Part shown: one piece after another, positions 24,973 to 36,397 of the stretch
Numbering within the stretch: the stretch's first letter is position 1
Layout of the letters: the number at the start of each line of letters is the position of its first letter
Assembly: GCF_001693415.1 (NCBI RefSeq)
Contig: NZ_MAKX01000001.1
Span: forward strand, 762,047-826,046
Direction of reading: 5' to 3'
Source of the DNA: Tenacibaculum soleae
Lineage (GTDB): Bacteria; Bacteroidota; Bacteroidia; Flavobacteriales; Flavobacteriaceae
DNA length: 64,000 bases
Notes under the pieces: model-generated
Database searches by the model: none
Told to the model about the DNA's origin: nothing
Seen by the model: only the letters and a program-made list of their open reading frames with translations
Translations under genes and position numbers: made by a program

Positions 24973-27900
24973 GTGCAAAACCCATCTAGTTTTCAAGTTT
25001 ATAACGCATCTGCGGGAAGTGGAAAAACGTTTACCTTAGTAAAGGAGTATCTAAAAGTATTACTGAGTTCTGATGATATTTTTAAGTTTCAAAAAATTTT
25101 GGCAATTACGTTTACTAATAAAGCTGCCGGTGAAATGAAGGAGCGAGTGTTAGAGAATTTACAGGAATTTTCTGATGGGAAGGAGAATGATTTATTTAAA
25201 ATTATTGCAAGCGAAATAACTATTGATAAAGCAATAATAAAAGAAAGAAGTCAACGAGTTTTAGATGCTGTTTTACAAAATTACTCCGCTTTTTCAATCA
25301 CTACAATTGATAGTTTTACGCATAAAATAATTAAAAGTTTTGCCTATGATTTAGGGTTGCCTTTAAATTTTGAGGTAGAAATGGATGCAGTTTCTTTATT
25401 AAATGAAGCGGTGGATGTATTGATATCTAAAATAGGAACTGATAAAGATTTAACAAAGTTGCTGATAGATTTTTCTTTAGATAAGGCTGATGATGATAAG
25501 TCATGGGATATTTCGTTGGAGTTAAATGAGTTTTCAAGAATTTTATTAAATGAAGATGACACCAAACATTTTAGAAAACTAACTGATAAGAAATTGGCAG
25601 ATTTTACCAATCTGAAAAACAAATTAGCTAAACATCAAAAGGAAATTAAAAACAAGTTTGTAAAACTTGGAAACAAAGGGTTACAAATTATAGTATCTGC
25701 TGAAATAGCACATAAAGATTTTTATAGATCGATGTTGCCAAATCATTTTTTGGCTTTGTCTCAAAATCCAGAAAAAGCAAAGTTTTTTGAAGAATCTAAA
25801 CTTCGTGAACGCGTTGAAGAAAAGAACTTTTATGCAAAATCAAAATCAGACGATGTAAAAAATGCCATTGAAGGTGTTTTGCCAGAATTGTTGAACTTAT
25901 ACAGTCAATCAGAAGAATTGTATCAGCAATTTTTAATGAACAAATTGGCACTAAAAAGTATCATTCCATTAGCTGTTTTAAATTACGTTAATTTTGAACT
26001 AACACATATAAAGGAAGAAAATAATATTCGATTAAATGCAGAGTTTAATCAATTAATTTCTGACAATATAAAAGACCAGCCAGCACCATTTATTTACGAG
26101 CGTATTGGACAACGATTTATGCATTATTTTATTGATGAAATGCAAGATACATCGGTATTACAATGGCAAAATATAATTCCGTTAATAGATAATGCATTGG
26201 CGCAAGAAAACAGTAATTTATTGTTGGTTGGCGATGGTAAGCAAGCCATTTATCGTTGGCGAGGTGGAAAAGCAGAGCAATTTATTGCATTAGGGTCTGA
26301 CATTGAAAACCCGTTTCATGTTCCGAAAGAAATAAAAACATTAGAAACCAATTATAGAAGTTTTACCGAGGTAATTGATTTTAACAATCAGTTTTTTCAA
26401 CATACAGCTAACTTTTTTCAAAACGAAGAGTACAAAAAATTATTTATTGAGGGTAATAAGCAATTAACAACTGCTAAAAAAGGAGGGTTTGTATCTTTAT
26501 CCTTTTTAGAAAAGGAAGAAGAAAAAGAAGATGAGGTTTTAAAATATCCGAAGAAAATTTTAGAGAAAATAAAAAGCTTAGAAACTACCTTTTCTTTAAA
26601 TGAAATTTGTGTATTAGTCCGCAAGAAAAAAGACGGAATTGCCGTTGCAAATTATTTATCTGAAAACGGAATTGATATTATATCATCTGAAACATTGTTG
26701 CTGCAAAATAGCTCAAAAGTTAATTTTATTATTGATGTATTGCAGTTAATTCAACACCCTAATGATAAAGAAACGGCATTAGAATTTTTATATTTTTTAC
26801 ATGATCATTTACAAATAACAACCGAAAAACATTCGTTTATATCAATACTAATTCATGAGTCGAATGAGGTTATTTTTAATCAGCTAACAAACTATCAGGC
26901 GCCTTTTAATTTAAAGGCTTTTCATCAAATGCCATTTTATGAAAAGATAGAAGAAATAATAAGAAGTTTTAAATTGATAAATTCTTCAGATGCGTATGTG
27001 CAGTTTTTTTTAGATGTGGTTTTAGAACAACAACGAAAAGGAACAAGTATTCAAGAGTTTTTAGATTTTTGGGAAGAAAAAAAAGGTAGTTTAAGTATTG
27101 TGGCTCCCGAAAGCGGTAATGCAGTTCAGGTAATGACAATTCATAAATCGAAAGGGTTAGAGTTTCCTGTGGTTATTTTTCCGTACGATTTAGATGTTTA
27201 CCGACAAATAAATCCAAAAGTATGGTTAGATAAATTGCCAGAAGATTTTGAGAACTTTAAAGAATTATTAGTGCCATTTAATAAAGATTTAAAGTTAGTT
27301 AATGATCGTGGTTTAGAAATATTTAATCAACAACGTGAAGAATTAGAATTAGATAATTTTAATCTTTTATATGTTGCGTTAACAAGAGCTGTAGAGCAGT
27401 TGCATATAATTACCGAATATAAAATAACAGCAAAAGGTGAAGAAAATACCAATTTTTATTCGGGAATTTTCATCAATTATTTAAAAGAGAATAATATTTG
27501 GAATGATGGTGAATTAACGTATTCTTTTGGTGATGCTAATCGAGTTAGTAAAAAAGAAAAACAAGTTTCATTGGCAGAAAATCAACAAGAATTTATATCC
27601 ACTTCTTGGCAAGCGCAAAATATTCATATGTTAGCAAGTGCTTCAAAACTTTGGGATACTTTGCAAGGAGAAGCTATTGAGTTCGGAAATTTAATTCATG
27701 AAATGATGGCAAAGATTATAACTGGTAATGATGTTATAAAAGTTGTAGGTCAATACAAGCAGCAAGGAGTTGTTGATGCACAACAAGCAAAATCGATTCA
27801 AATTGATATTGATAAGATTGTAAATCATCCAACATTAAAAAAATATTATGTTAACGATGTAACTATATATAATGAGCGTGAAATTGTAGATGTTGATAAT

Positions 27901-28098
27901 CAAATTTTAATTCCAGATAGATTGGTTTTTGATGCAGATAATAATGTAACAATAATTGATTATAAAACAGGTAAGCCATCTAAAAGTTATCATCAACAAT
28001 TATTGCGCTATGAACGAGTTTTAAAATCGATGAATTTTAAGGTAGCAAAAAAACTACTCATATATATTAATGAAGAAATTTTGGTTGAAGAAGTTTAA
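24973..28098 (+). CDS. UvrD/Rep-like helicase-nuclease (AddA/RecB type)
   Basis: 1041 residues from a GTG start; the start is fixed by [18 protein letters not shown], whose Walker A lies within 20 residues, as usual in this subfamily. SF1 helicase motifs: [15 protein letters not shown] (Ia), FIDEMQDTS (II), [14 protein letters not shown] (III), [18 protein letters not shown] (V) and [12 protein letters not shown] (VI). The C-terminus has a PD-(D/E)XK nuclease ([26 protein letters not shown]). It would resect double-strand DNA ends for recombination. An AddB-like partner is not in this window. Confidence 0.88.
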   Translation: MQNPSSFQVYNASAGSGKTFTLVKEYLKVLLSSDDIFKFQKILAITFTNKAAGEMKERVLENLQEFSDGKENDLFKIIASEITIDKAIIKERSQRVLDAVLQNYSAFSITTIDSFTHKIIKSFAYDLGLPLNFEVEMDAVSLLNEAVDVLISKIGTDKDLTKLLIDFSLDKADDDKSWDISLELNEFSRILLNEDDTKHFRKLTDKKLADFTNLKNKLAKHQKEIKNKFVKLGNKGLQIIVSAEIAHKDFYRSMLPNHFLALSQNPEKAKFFEESKLRERVEEKNFYAKSKSDDVKNAIEGVLPELLNLYSQSEELYQQFLMNKLALKSIIPLAVLNYVNFELTHIKEENNIRLNAEFNQLISDNIKDQPAPFIYERIGQRFMHYFIDEMQDTSVLQWQNIIPLIDNALAQENSNLLLVGDGKQAIYRWRGGKAEQFIALGSDIENPFHVPKEIKTLETNYRSFTEVIDFNNQFFQHTANFFQNEEYKKLFIEGNKQLTTAKKGGFVSLSFLEKEEEKEDEVLKYPKKILEKIKSLETTFSLNEICVLVRKKKDGIAVANYLSENGIDIISSETLLLQNSSKVNFIIDVLQLIQHPNDKETALEFLYFLHDHLQITTEKHSFISILIHESNEVIFNQLTNYQAPFNLKAFHQMPFYEKIEEIIRSFKLINSSDAYVQFFLDVVLEQQRKGTSIQEFLDFWEEKKGSLSIVAPESGNAVQVMTIHKSKGLEFPVVIFPYDLDVYRQINPKVWLDKLPEDFENFKELLVPFNKDLKLVNDRGLEIFNQQREELELDNFNLLYVALTRAVEQLHIITEYKITAKGEENTNFYSGIFINYLKENNIWNDGELTYSFGDANRVSKKEKQVSLAENQQEFISTSWQAQNIHMLASASKLWDTLQGEAIEFGNLIHEMMAKIITGNDVIKVVGQYKQQGVVDAQQAKSIQIDIDKIVNHPTLKKYYVNDVTIYNEREIVDVDNQILIPDRLVFDADNNVTIIDYKTGKPSKSYHQQLLRYERVLKSMNFKVAKKLLIYINEEILVEEV

Positions 28099-28145
28099 CA
28101 ACTAACTTTGACTTTTTAAAAACAAACACTTTCAAACATAAAATT

Positions 28146-29339
28146 ATGTACGGAAAAATAAAAGAACAATTACAAAAAGAAATTCAGGATATTAAAGATG
28201 CTGGACTATACAAGTCAGAACGTATCATTACATCATCACAAGATGCAGTAATTAAAGTATCAACAGGTGAAGAGGTAGTTAATTTTTGTGCAAATAATTA
28301 TTTAGGGTTGTCAAATAATCCAGAAGTAATTCAAGCAGCAAAAGACACTATGGATACACATGGTTTTGGAATGTCATCTGTACGTTTTATTTGTGGAACA
28401 CAAGATATTCATAAGAAGTTAGAACAAAAAATTGCTGATTTCTACACAACAGAAGATACAATATTATACGCAGCAGCTTTTGATGCCAATGGAGGTGTTT
28501 TTGAACCACTATTAACAAAAGAAGACGCTATTATTTCAGATAGTTTAAATCATGCGTCTATTATAGATGGTGTTCGTTTATGTAAGGCAGCTCGTTATCG
28601 TTATAATAATAATGACATGAGTTCTCTAGAAGAACAATTAATAGAAGCGAATAAACAAGGTCATCGTTTTAAAATTATTGTTACTGATGGGGTTTTCTCC
28701 ATGGATGGAATTGTTGCAAAGCTTGATGAAATTTGTGATTTAGCTGATAAATATGATGCCATGGTAATGGTTGATGAATGTCACGCAACCGGGTTTATTG
28801 GTAAAACAGGTCGTGGTACAGTTGAACTTAAAAATGTAATGGATCGTGTTGATATTGTAACAGGTACTTTAGGTAAAGCACTCGGTGGAGCAATGGGAGG
28901 TTATACAACAGGTAAAAAAGAAGTAATTGAAATACTGCGTCAACGTTCACGCCCATATTTATTTTCAAATTCATTAGCGCCATCTTTAGTAGGAGGTGCG
29001 TTAAAAGTTTTTGATATTATTTCTAATGATACATCTTTAAGAGATAAGTTAGAATGGAACACCAATTACTTTAGAACAGAAATGGAAAAGGCAGGTTTTG
29101 ACCTAGTAGGATCCGATGCTGCAATTGTGCCGGTAATGTTGTACGATGCAAAACTTTCTCAAGATATGGCAGATAAGTTATTGGAGGAAGGTATTTATGT
29201 TATTGGGTTTTTCTTCCCTGTAGTGCCAAAAGAACAGGCTAGGATACGTGTGCAGTTGTCAGCAGCACATGAAAAAGAGCATCTAGATAAAGCAATTAAT
29301 GCCTTTGTAAAAGTGGGTAAAGAGCTAGCAGTGCTTTAA
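28146..29339 (+). CDS. kbl: Glycine C-acetyltransferase (2-amino-3-ketobutyrate CoA ligase)
   Basis: 397 residues, alpha-oxoamine synthase family. Key sites: [15 protein letters not shown] near 48-62, [24 protein letters not shown] with the PLP-stacking Asp, and the Schiff-base Lys in [15 protein letters not shown]. Kbl cleaves 2-amino-3-ketobutyrate with CoA to glycine and acetyl-CoA in threonine breakdown. It resembles Kbl more than BioF, which is present separately at 48138. The threonine dehydrogenase gene is not adjacent. Confidence 0.88.
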   Translation: MYGKIKEQLQKEIQDIKDAGLYKSERIITSSQDAVIKVSTGEEVVNFCANNYLGLSNNPEVIQAAKDTMDTHGFGMSSVRFICGTQDIHKKLEQKIADFYTTEDTILYAAAFDANGGVFEPLLTKEDAIISDSLNHASIIDGVRLCKAARYRYNNNDMSSLEEQLIEANKQGHRFKIIVTDGVFSMDGIVAKLDEICDLADKYDAMVMVDECHATGFIGKTGRGTVELKNVMDRVDIVTGTLGKALGGAMGGYTTGKKEVIEILRQRSRPYLFSNSLAPSLVGGALKVFDIISNDTSLRDKLEWNTNYFRTEMEKAGFDLVGSDAAIVPVMLYDAKLSQDMADKLLEEGIYVIGFFFPVVPKEQARIRVQLSAAHEKEHLDKAINAFVKVGKELAVL

Positions 29340-29365
29340 AAATAACTATACAAAAACTTACTTTC

Positions 29366-29392
29366 TTGTAATTTTTTGTAGAATTATTTTTG
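29366..29392 (+). promoter_or_regulatory. Promoter for OmpA-family gene
   Basis: TTG at 29366-29368 and TATTTTTG at 29385-29392, separated by 16 bases, match the Bacteroidetes -33/-7 layout. The leader of about 60 bases before the ATG is long. Confidence 0.65.
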
Positions 29393-29458
29393 TAAATAAG
29401 TTTTAACAACTTACATTTGCTTAATATATAAACGAACTTTTAATTTAAATTTTTTATA

Positions 29459-30817
29459 ATGAAACAAATCAAATTAGCTGTGATAGCTTTGTTTACGTTC
29501 GCAACTGTAGGAACGGCAAACGCACAGGATTCAGACAACCCGTGGGTGGTTGGGTTTGGAGTTAACGCTGTAGACGTTAGAATTCCAACTGAATTTGGAG
29601 ATTATGCAAAAGATTATATCGGTACTAGTGACTGGAATGTTTTGCCATCAATTTCAAGAATATCTGTAGAGAAGTATTTAAACGATGGTTTTACATTACA
29701 ATTAGCAGGGTCTTTAAATAAGATTAAAACTTTTGCTACTGAAAACGATATGGATGAACTATATTGGGCTATTGATGCAAATGTAAAATATGATTTAAAT
29801 AATTTATTTGGAGAAACTTCTTGGTTTGATCCTTATGTATATTTAGGTGGTGGTTATACTTCATTAGCTGATCAAGGAGAAGGAATGTTAAACGCAGGTT
29901 TAGGATTCAACACTTGGTTTAATGATAATTTAGGTTTAAACTTCCAGTCAGGAGGAAAGAAAGAATTTGGAGATAAAGTACAAGATCATTTTCAACATTC
30001 TGTTGGTTTAGTATTTAAATTCGGAGGAACTGATACAGATGGTGATGGTGTTTTTGATAAGCACGATGCATGTCCAGAGGTTGCAGGTTTAGAAGAGTTT
30101 AATGGTTGTCCTGATACTGATGGTGACGGGATAAAAGATGCTGATGATGCATGTCCAGAAGTTGCTGGTTTAGCTGCTTTAAATGGATGTCCTGATACTG
30201 ATGAAGATGGTATTGCTGATAAAGATGATGCATGTCCTACTGAAAAAGGAACTAAAGCTAACAACGGATGTCCTGATGCTGATGGAGATGGTGTAGTTGA
30301 TGGTAAAGATAAATGCCCTTCTGTGGCAGGTCCTGTTGCAAATGCAGGTTGTCCTTGGCCAGATACTGATGGAGATAGCGTTTTAGATAAAGACGATAAA
30401 TGTCCTACTGTTGCAGGTGTTGTTTCTAACAACGGTTGTCCTGAAGTATTAATTACTAAAGAAGCAGAAAAGAAATTAAATGATTTCGCTAGAGCTATTT
30501 ACTTTAACTCAGGAAGAACTTCTTTCAGACCTGGAGTTTCTGGTAAATTAGATTTAATTGCTGCGATTATGAAAGAATACTCTAAAGCAAACTTTAGTAT
30601 TCAAGGTCATACAGATAGTCAAGGTAGAGCTTCTACTAACAAAAGATTATCTGAAAAAAGAGCAAAAGCTGTTTTAGACTATTTAGTTTCTAAAGCTGGT
30701 GTTGCTGCTTCAAGATTATCATCTGCAGGATTTGGAGAAGACTACCCAATCGCTGATAACAAAACAAGAGCTGGTAGAGCTCAAAACAGACGTGTTGAAA
30801 TTAAATTAGCTAAATAA
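29459..30817 (+). CDS. OmpA-family outer-membrane protein with thrombospondin type 3 repeats
   Basis: 452 residues: signal peptide ([23 protein letters not shown]), an eight-strand-type beta-barrel (about 25-185), five calcium-binding TSP3 repeats of the DxDGDGVxDxxDxCP kind (about 190-335), and a C-terminal OmpA domain (about 345-452, [23 protein letters not shown]) that binds peptidoglycan. This is the abundant OmpA/P60-like protein of flavobacteria, linking outer membrane and cell wall. The two DNA-level repeats within it are coding repeats only. Confidence 0.92.
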   Translation: MKQIKLAVIALFTFATVGTANAQDSDNPWVVGFGVNAVDVRIPTEFGDYAKDYIGTSDWNVLPSISRISVEKYLNDGFTLQLAGSLNKIKTFATENDMDELYWAIDANVKYDLNNLFGETSWFDPYVYLGGGYTSLADQGEGMLNAGLGFNTWFNDNLGLNFQSGGKKEFGDKVQDHFQHSVGLVFKFGGTDTDGDGVFDKHDACPEVAGLEEFNGCPDTDGDGIKDADDACPEVAGLAALNGCPDTDEDGIADKDDACPTEKGTKANNGCPDADGDGVVDGKDKCPSVAGPVANAGCPWPDTDGDSVLDKDDKCPTVAGVVSNNGCPEVLITKEAEKKLNDFARAIYFNSGRTSFRPGVSGKLDLIAAIMKEYSKANFSIQGHTDSQGRASTNKRLSEKRAKAVLDYLVSKAGVAASRLSSAGFGEDYPIADNKTRAGRAQNRRVEIKLAK

Positions 30818-30840
30818 TTTAACTAAACATAAATAATATT

Positions 30841-30868
30841 AAAGGCTTCACATATGTGAAGCCTTTTT
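30841..30868 (+). terminator. Terminator after OmpA-family gene
   Basis: A near-perfect palindrome, AAAGGCTTCACAT and its complement with no spare loop, followed by a run of eight T, 24 bases after the stop. Confidence 0.9.
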
Positions 30869-30927
30869 TTTGCTTATTTTTTTAGCAAAAATACTACGAA
30901 ACCCTTTTTAAATTCCACTAAAAAAAT

Positions 30928-30935
30928 TACCTTTG
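30928..30935 (+). promoter_or_regulatory. -7 box for atpD-atpC
   Basis: TACCTTTG matches TAnnTTTG. It lies 64 bases before the atpD ATG, so the transcript has a leader. Confidence 0.55.
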
Positions 30936-30975
30936 CACTTTGAAAAAAAGAGCTAAAGCTCACATAGCAAATTAA

Positions 30976-32511
<1,536 letters not shown>

Positions 32512-32550
32512 TTCAATTAACAATTAACAATAATTAATTCTATTGAAATT

Positions 32551-32844
32551 ATGTTTTTAGAAATTGTAACGCCAGAAGCTATTCTATTTTCATCAGAAGT
32601 AGATTCTGTAAATGTACCTGGTATTAATGGTGAGTTTCAGATTTTAAATAATCACGCACCAATAGTGTCTATCTTAAAAAAAGGAAGAGTTAAAATACAT
32701 GTGCATACTCAAACTCATTTAGTTTTTGAGGATTTAAATGGAAGCATTGAAAGATTACCTGCAGATGATAAAGTTTTAACTTTAAATATTAAATCAGGAA
32801 CCATTGAAATGAAAGATAATAAGGTTATTATTCTAGCAGATTAA
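32551..32844 (+). CDS. atpC: ATP synthase F1 subunit epsilon
   Basis: 97 residues. It holds only the N-terminal beta-sandwich (LEIVTPEAILFSSEVDSVNVPGINGEFQILNNHAPIVSILKKGRVKI); the long C-terminal helical hairpin that inhibits the enzyme in E. coli is missing. Short epsilon subunits are usual in Bacteroidetes. It follows atpD by 39 bases and ends the unit. Confidence 0.92.
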   Translation: MFLEIVTPEAILFSSEVDSVNVPGINGEFQILNNHAPIVSILKKGRVKIHVHTQTHLVFEDLNGSIERLPADDKVLTLNIKSGTIEMKDNKVIILAD

Positions 32845-32865
32845 TTCCCTTATAACTAATAAATA

Positions 32866-32897
32866 AAAAAAGTCAAACGTAAAGTTTGGCTTTTTTT
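32866..32897 (+). terminator. Terminator after atpC
   Basis: AAAGTCAAAC pairs with GTTTGGCTTT (one G-T pair) around GTAAA, followed by seven T. Confidence 0.8.
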
Positions 32898-32928
32898 ATT
32901 TTATAAAGATTTTACTATTGATTTTAAG

Positions 32929-32936
32929 TATCTTTG
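32929..32936 (+). promoter_or_regulatory. -7 box immediately before tatA
   Basis: TATCTTTG matches TAnnTTTG but ends only 5 bases before the ATG at 32942. If used, the mRNA would be leaderless or start inside the gene. Confidence 0.4.
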
Positions 32937-32941
32937 TAGTA

Positions 32942-33223
32942 ATGAATGTAGTATTTTTATTTATAGGAGGGCCAGAGATTTTTGTAATCATATTAATTGT
33001 TGTTATGTTATTTGGTGCAGATAAAATTCCTGAAATAGCAAGGGGATTAGGAAAAGGAATGCGTCAAATCAAAGATGCAACCAATGATATAAAGAAAGAA
33101 ATTAATGATAGTGCTAAAAATCAAGGTATCGATACTAATTTTGTAAAAGATATTAATAAAGAAGTAAATAAAGTTAAAGATGATATTGATGACTTTACAG
33201 GACCAATAAAACGACAGTTTTAA
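32942..33223 (+). CDS. tatA: Sec-independent protein translocase subunit TatA
   Basis: 93 residues: one N-terminal transmembrane helix (FIGGPEIFVIILIVVMLFGADKIPEIARGLGKGMRQIK) with the Phe-Gly hinge and the amphipathic helix typical of TatA/TatE, then an acidic/basic tail. TatA subunits assemble the pore that moves folded proteins with twin-arginine signals. A TTG at 32918 would extend it by 8 residues; the ATG is preferred. No tatC in the window. Confidence 0.88.
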   Translation: MNVVFLFIGGPEIFVIILIVVMLFGADKIPEIARGLGKGMRQIKDATNDIKKEINDSAKNQGIDTNFVKDINKEVNKVKDDIDDFTGPIKRQF

Positions 33224-33226
33224 ATA

Positions 33227-33868
33227 TTATATTACACGACTAATCGTTAATCCATCTCTTATTGGTAGCAAAACAGTTTCTAGGCGATTATCTTCGTTAA
33301 GCTTCTGATTATATTCTAAAAGAATTTTTGTGTCTATATCTTTAGGATTTAACTCTTCTACCACTTTACCACTCCAAAGCACGTTGTCAGATAATATTAC
33401 TCCACCAGTGTTCATTTTCTCTATAATTAAATCAAAATAGTTTAGATAATTGGATTTATCGGCATCTATAAAAACTAAGTCAAATTTGGTGTCTATTGTC
33501 GGAATAATATCAATTGCATTTCCAATGTATTGCTTAATTTGATTTTTATAAGCTGATTTTTGAAAATAAGTAGCCTGTAACTCCTCTAATTCTTCATTTT
33601 TATCAATAGTATAAAGTTTTCCATCTTCAGATAAACCTTCGGCTAAACATAGGGCAGAATAACCGGTATACGTGCCAATTTCTAAAATTGATTTAGGTTG
33701 TACTAGCTTAGAAATCATTGATAAAACCCTTCCTTGAAAAGCACCACTTAACATTCTTGGGTTTAACACTTTTTGCCAAGTTTCTTTAGTTAGTTCTTGT
33801 AATATTTTAGGCTCTTGTTGTGAGTGATTAACAGCGTAATCATCTATTTTTTCAGGAAGAAAATGCAT
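33227..33868 (-). CDS. Class I SAM-dependent O-methyltransferase
   Basis: 213 residues. SAM motif I ILEIGTYTGYSALCLA, then YTIDKNEELEEL and FIDADKSNYLNYFDL (metal-binding Asp of the caffeoyl-CoA O-methyltransferase/COMT family) and DNVLWSGKVVE. The substrate is probably a catechol-like or hydroxylated compound, but is not known. The ATG at 33868 is preferred to a TTG at 33877 because the -7 box at 33886-33893 is then 17 bases upstream. It is convergent with tatA, 3 bases apart. Confidence 0.85.
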   Translation of the reverse strand: MHFLPEKIDDYAVNHSQQEPKILQELTKETWQKVLNPRMLSGAFQGRVLSMISKLVQPKSILEIGTYTGYSALCLAEGLSEDGKLYTIDKNEELEELQATYFQKSAYKNQIKQYIGNAIDIIPTIDTKFDLVFIDADKSNYLNYFDLIIEKMNTGGVILSDNVLWSGKVVEELNPKDIDTKILLEYNQKLNEDNRLETVLLPIRDGLTISRVI

Positions 33869-33885
33869 ACTTTTCAATTTTAGCT

Positions 33886-33893
33886 CAAAGGTA
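33886..33893 (-). promoter_or_regulatory. -7 box for O-methyltransferase
   Basis: The minus strand reads TACCTTTG, matching TAnnTTTG, 17 bases before the ATG at 33868. Confidence 0.55.
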
Positions 33894-33898
33894 TAAAA

Positions 33899-33930
33899 AA
33901 ACGGAACTTATTTTATAATAAGTTCCGTTT
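33899..33930 (-). terminator. Terminator after sigma-factor operon
   Basis: A perfect 13-bp hairpin (AACGGAACTTATT and AATAAGTTCCGTT, short loop); the minus strand continues in a run of T. It lies 44 bases after the last gene of the operon. Confidence 0.85.
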
Positions 33931-33973
33931 CAATCTAACAAAAAATAAAAATTGATATATATAAACTAAACGA

Positions 33974-34234
33974 TTAATTAAATTGACTTAATTGTTCCTT
34001 TAAAGCTTCTTTTTCTTTGTTTGATAAACACTTCGTTTCATTTTTGCAATTATTAGCTTTCATCTTAAAAATATCAGACATTTTTCGATTTTGCTTTGAG
34101 TACAAAGCACATATTTTACAAGTTAATAAGTGCCAATTAAGTTTTATTTTTTCGTAAAATGAAGCTTCATTGTATTGTGCTTTGTCACAAATTGAAGTTG
34201 CTTCATCACATGTTATTTTAAATCTTTTAAACAT
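33974..34234 (-). CDS. Small cysteine-rich protein, putative zinc-finger anti-sigma factor
   Basis: 86 residues, no transmembrane segment. It has a Cys pair early (CDEATSICD near 9-17) and HLLTCKIC near 35-42. The H-x3-C-x2-C layout is the zinc-binding ZAS pattern of anti-sigma factors. It starts 4 bases after the stop of the sigma gene, which is the usual arrangement. Unlike most anti-sigma proteins it has no membrane anchor, so it would act in the cytoplasm, perhaps as a redox or metal sensor. Function is inferred from position and motif. Confidence 0.7.
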   Translation of the reverse strand: MFKRFKITCDEATSICDKAQYNEASFYEKIKLNWHLLTCKICALYSKQNRKMSDIFKMKANNCKNETKCLSNKEKEALKEQLSQFN

Positions 34235-34238
34235 CTTC

Positions 34239-34811
34239 TTACTTATTAAACCAGTTCTTTTCCATACAATTTCTTAGCTGGGTTCTTGCTCTGTGAATAA
34301 TTACCCATAAGTTTGACGGAGTGATATTTAATTCCTTACAAATTTCTTCTGTTTCAAATTCCTGAATTGTTTTCATTCTAAACACCATGGCATATTTTTC
34401 AGGAAGATTATCAATGCAAACGTCTAGCTGAGATTTTAATTCCTCATTTTCAATATTTTTTTCAGATTCATTCTCCCATGATTGAGGCACTCGTTCTTCA
34501 ATCCAATTACCTTCATTATCTCCTTTATCATAAAAACTCATTCGAACCTCTGCCTGACCTTTGTTTGAGTTTATTTTTCGATAATGATCTATAACTTTTC
34601 GTTTTAGTATTGATACTAGCCAAGTTCTTTCGGTAGATTTTCCTTGAAAATTTTTAGCAGATTTAAGACCAGCAAAAAAAGTTTCTTGTACCAAGTCTTT
34701 AGCAATGTTAGAATCATTTACACGAGCTACAGCATAATTAAATAAATAATCAGCATAATTATCAACCCATTTATTTGGAGATAAAGCGTTGGATTTATCA
34801 GTTTGGTTCAT
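34239..34811 (-). CDS. RNA polymerase ECF sigma factor
   Basis: 190 residues with sigma region 2 (DYLFNYAVARVNDSNIAKDLVQETFFAGLKSAKNF, about 20-54) and region 4 (LPEKYAMVFRMKTIQEFETEEICKELNITPSNLWVIIHRAR, about 135-175). It lacks region 1 and 3, as ECF sigma factors do. It heads transcription of a regulon probably including this operon. Genes around it on the same strand: NTF2-like, PD40 protein, sigma, zinc-finger. Confidence 0.9.
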   Translation of the reverse strand: MNQTDKSNALSPNKWVDNYADYLFNYAVARVNDSNIAKDLVQETFFAGLKSAKNFQGKSTERTWLVSILKRKVIDHYRKINSNKGQAEVRMSFYDKGDNEGNWIEERVPQSWENESEKNIENEELKSQLDVCIDNLPEKYAMVFRMKTIQEFETEEICKELNITPSNLWVIIHRARTQLRNCMEKNWFNK

Positions 34812-34833
34812 CGCTTCAAATATAAACTATTTT

Positions 34834-35751
34834 TTATTTAAAATCTGCCTGATATATTCGACTTAGCCCATTAGGGGTAATATTTATATAATTGATAATT
34901 TCAGTTAATTTTTTTCTCTTTTTAAAACCTCTTGGTATACCACTTTTATTTGTGGTAAAATACAATGTTTCATTTTCTATATCTACAAATGGGCAATAAT
35001 CTAACTTTTTAGAGTTAATACCATTTTTTAGAAGCTTAGCTGGTAGCCAATTATTCTCTTTATTCTTTTTACTGATATACAAATCACCTCCACCTAAACC
35101 ATCTTTTCTTCCGTAAGAAGTAAATATTATAAAACTTTCATCAGGAGCAACAAAGGCATTAAATTCATATTTTTCTGAATTTATATTACTACTTAAAGAA
35201 GTTGGTTTTGTATAAGTGTTATTAATAAATCGACTTACATATATATCCTCTTTACCTTTCGAGTTATCATAAGAAGCTGTAAAATACAAATCACCTTTAC
35301 TTGTTACAGAAGGATAAAACTCATCAGCAGATGAATTTATAATACTACCAATGTTTTTTGGTGCAGACCAGATATCGGTCAATGATTTTCTTGTAACATA
35401 CCATATATCCATATCATTTTTAATTTCAGATGAAGTGTTATCTATTCTATTTGAAACAAAAAATAATTTTAAACCATCTGGAGATAAAAAAGGTTCTAAA
35501 TCCTTATGTTGTCCAGAAAAACTTACAGTTTCAGGATTAGTCCAAGTGCCATTTATTTTTTTTGAAAAAGCAATAAATGAATATTCTTTAGCAAAGCTTT
35601 CTACAGTGAAATAAAATTCATCACCTTTCTTGTTTAGTGAAAAATCTCTTACGTTTGGTAATCCTTTAAATAAATTCGGATTAAACATTTTAGAACCCTG
35701 ACTAAATGAAGTACTGGTTATGAACATAAAAAGAAGACAGTATTTTTTCAT
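34834..35751 (-). CDS. Secreted PD40/WD40-like beta-propeller protein
   Basis: 305 residues with a signal peptide (MKKYCLLFMFITSTSFSQG). Repeated blade motifs of the PD40/TolB kind are visible, such as LEPFLSPDGLKLFFVSNR, ADEFYPSVTSKGDLYFTA and KYEFNAFVAPDESFIIFTS, giving about four to six blades. Such propellers bind other proteins or polymers in the periplasm. It lies 22 bases before the sigma gene on the same strand, so it may act as the sensor or be a target. No enzyme motif. Confidence 0.75.
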   Translation of the reverse strand: MKKYCLLFMFITSTSFSQGSKMFNPNLFKGLPNVRDFSLNKKGDEFYFTVESFAKEYSFIAFSKKINGTWTNPETVSFSGQHKDLEPFLSPDGLKLFFVSNRIDNTSSEIKNDMDIWYVTRKSLTDIWSAPKNIGSIINSSADEFYPSVTSKGDLYFTASYDNSKGKEDIYVSRFINNTYTKPTSLSSNINSEKYEFNAFVAPDESFIIFTSYGRKDGLGGGDLYISKKNKENNWLPAKLLKNGINSKKLDYCPFVDIENETLYFTTNKSGIPRGFKKRKKLTEIINYINITPNGLSRIYQADFK

Positions 35752-35755
35752 CGAA

Positions 35756-36229
35756 TTAAATTTTTAAATTTTTACAGTTATTTTTACGTCTCATATCAAT
35801 TAAATAAATGATTTCCCATTTTCCATTGTTGTTAAATAATTGAAATGAATTGGCTCCACAATGACTAAATTTATTGTTGAAATAAAACTCATAAGGTGTC
35901 CAAGCAGAAGCTAAATTACCATCAATATTAATAGTCCAGGATAATAATTTTTCAAAATAAATATGCTCAGGTTTTTTATTAGCGATTCCAGTTAAAAGTT
36001 TATTTTTATCATCAGTAATTAAAGTTTTAACACCGTCTTTATTGGTAAAAGTAGTTTGTATTTTAACCGTTGTATGTAATGTTTTACTAACAACTGTACT
36101 GTCTCCCTTATGTAATCCATCAAAAAAAGTTTCAATAGTTTTTTTGATGGCTATTTCTGCTGTACTTTTTTGTGCATTTACTACACTTGAAAAAACAAAA
36201 AGAATAAGAATCGTAATTATTTTAGGCAT
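35756..36229 (-). CDS. Secreted NTF2-like (SnoaL/DUF4440-type) protein
   Basis: 157 residues from the ATG at 36229, where a signal peptide (MPKIITILILFVFSSVVNAQ) begins. The rest, with IKKTIETFFDGLHKGDSTVVSKTLH, WTINIDGNLASAWTPYEFYF and SFQLFNNNGKWEIIYLIDMRR, matches the NTF2-like fold, a cone-shaped pocket domain used by both enzymes and binding proteins. Role unknown. Only 4 bases before the PD40 gene; likely first gene of the sigma operon. Confidence 0.75.
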   Translation of the reverse strand: MPKIITILILFVFSSVVNAQKSTAEIAIKKTIETFFDGLHKGDSTVVSKTLHTTVKIQTTFTNKDGVKTLITDDKNKLLTGIANKKPEHIYFEKLLSWTINIDGNLASAWTPYEFYFNNKFSHCGANSFQLFNNNGKWEIIYLIDMRRKNNCKNLKI

Positions 36230-36397
36230 AATAGTTTGTTTTAAAAGTGTGAAGCTATAAAAAAAGTAGATGATCATCTTATAATTAAGATAAAATTAAC
36301 AACTATAATAAAAAGTAAAAATGAATTTGTAACTTTTTTATAAGGGATAAATCAACAGAATAATTGTGTATTTTTACAAAATAGAAAACTTAAAATA

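Noticed and set aside
29992-30432. Open frame of 146 codons on the minus strand across the OmpA gene
   Set aside because: It lies wholly inside the coding repeats of the OmpA-family gene. The Pro/Ser/Gly repeats are the reverse reading of the TSP3 units, with no own promoter.
30040-30440. Regular repeat with a period of roughly 70-85 bases suggesting CRISPR
   Set aside because: The repeats encode TSP3 domains in frame (DTDGDGVxDxxDxCP), vary in spacing and are protein-coding, so they are not CRISPR spacers.
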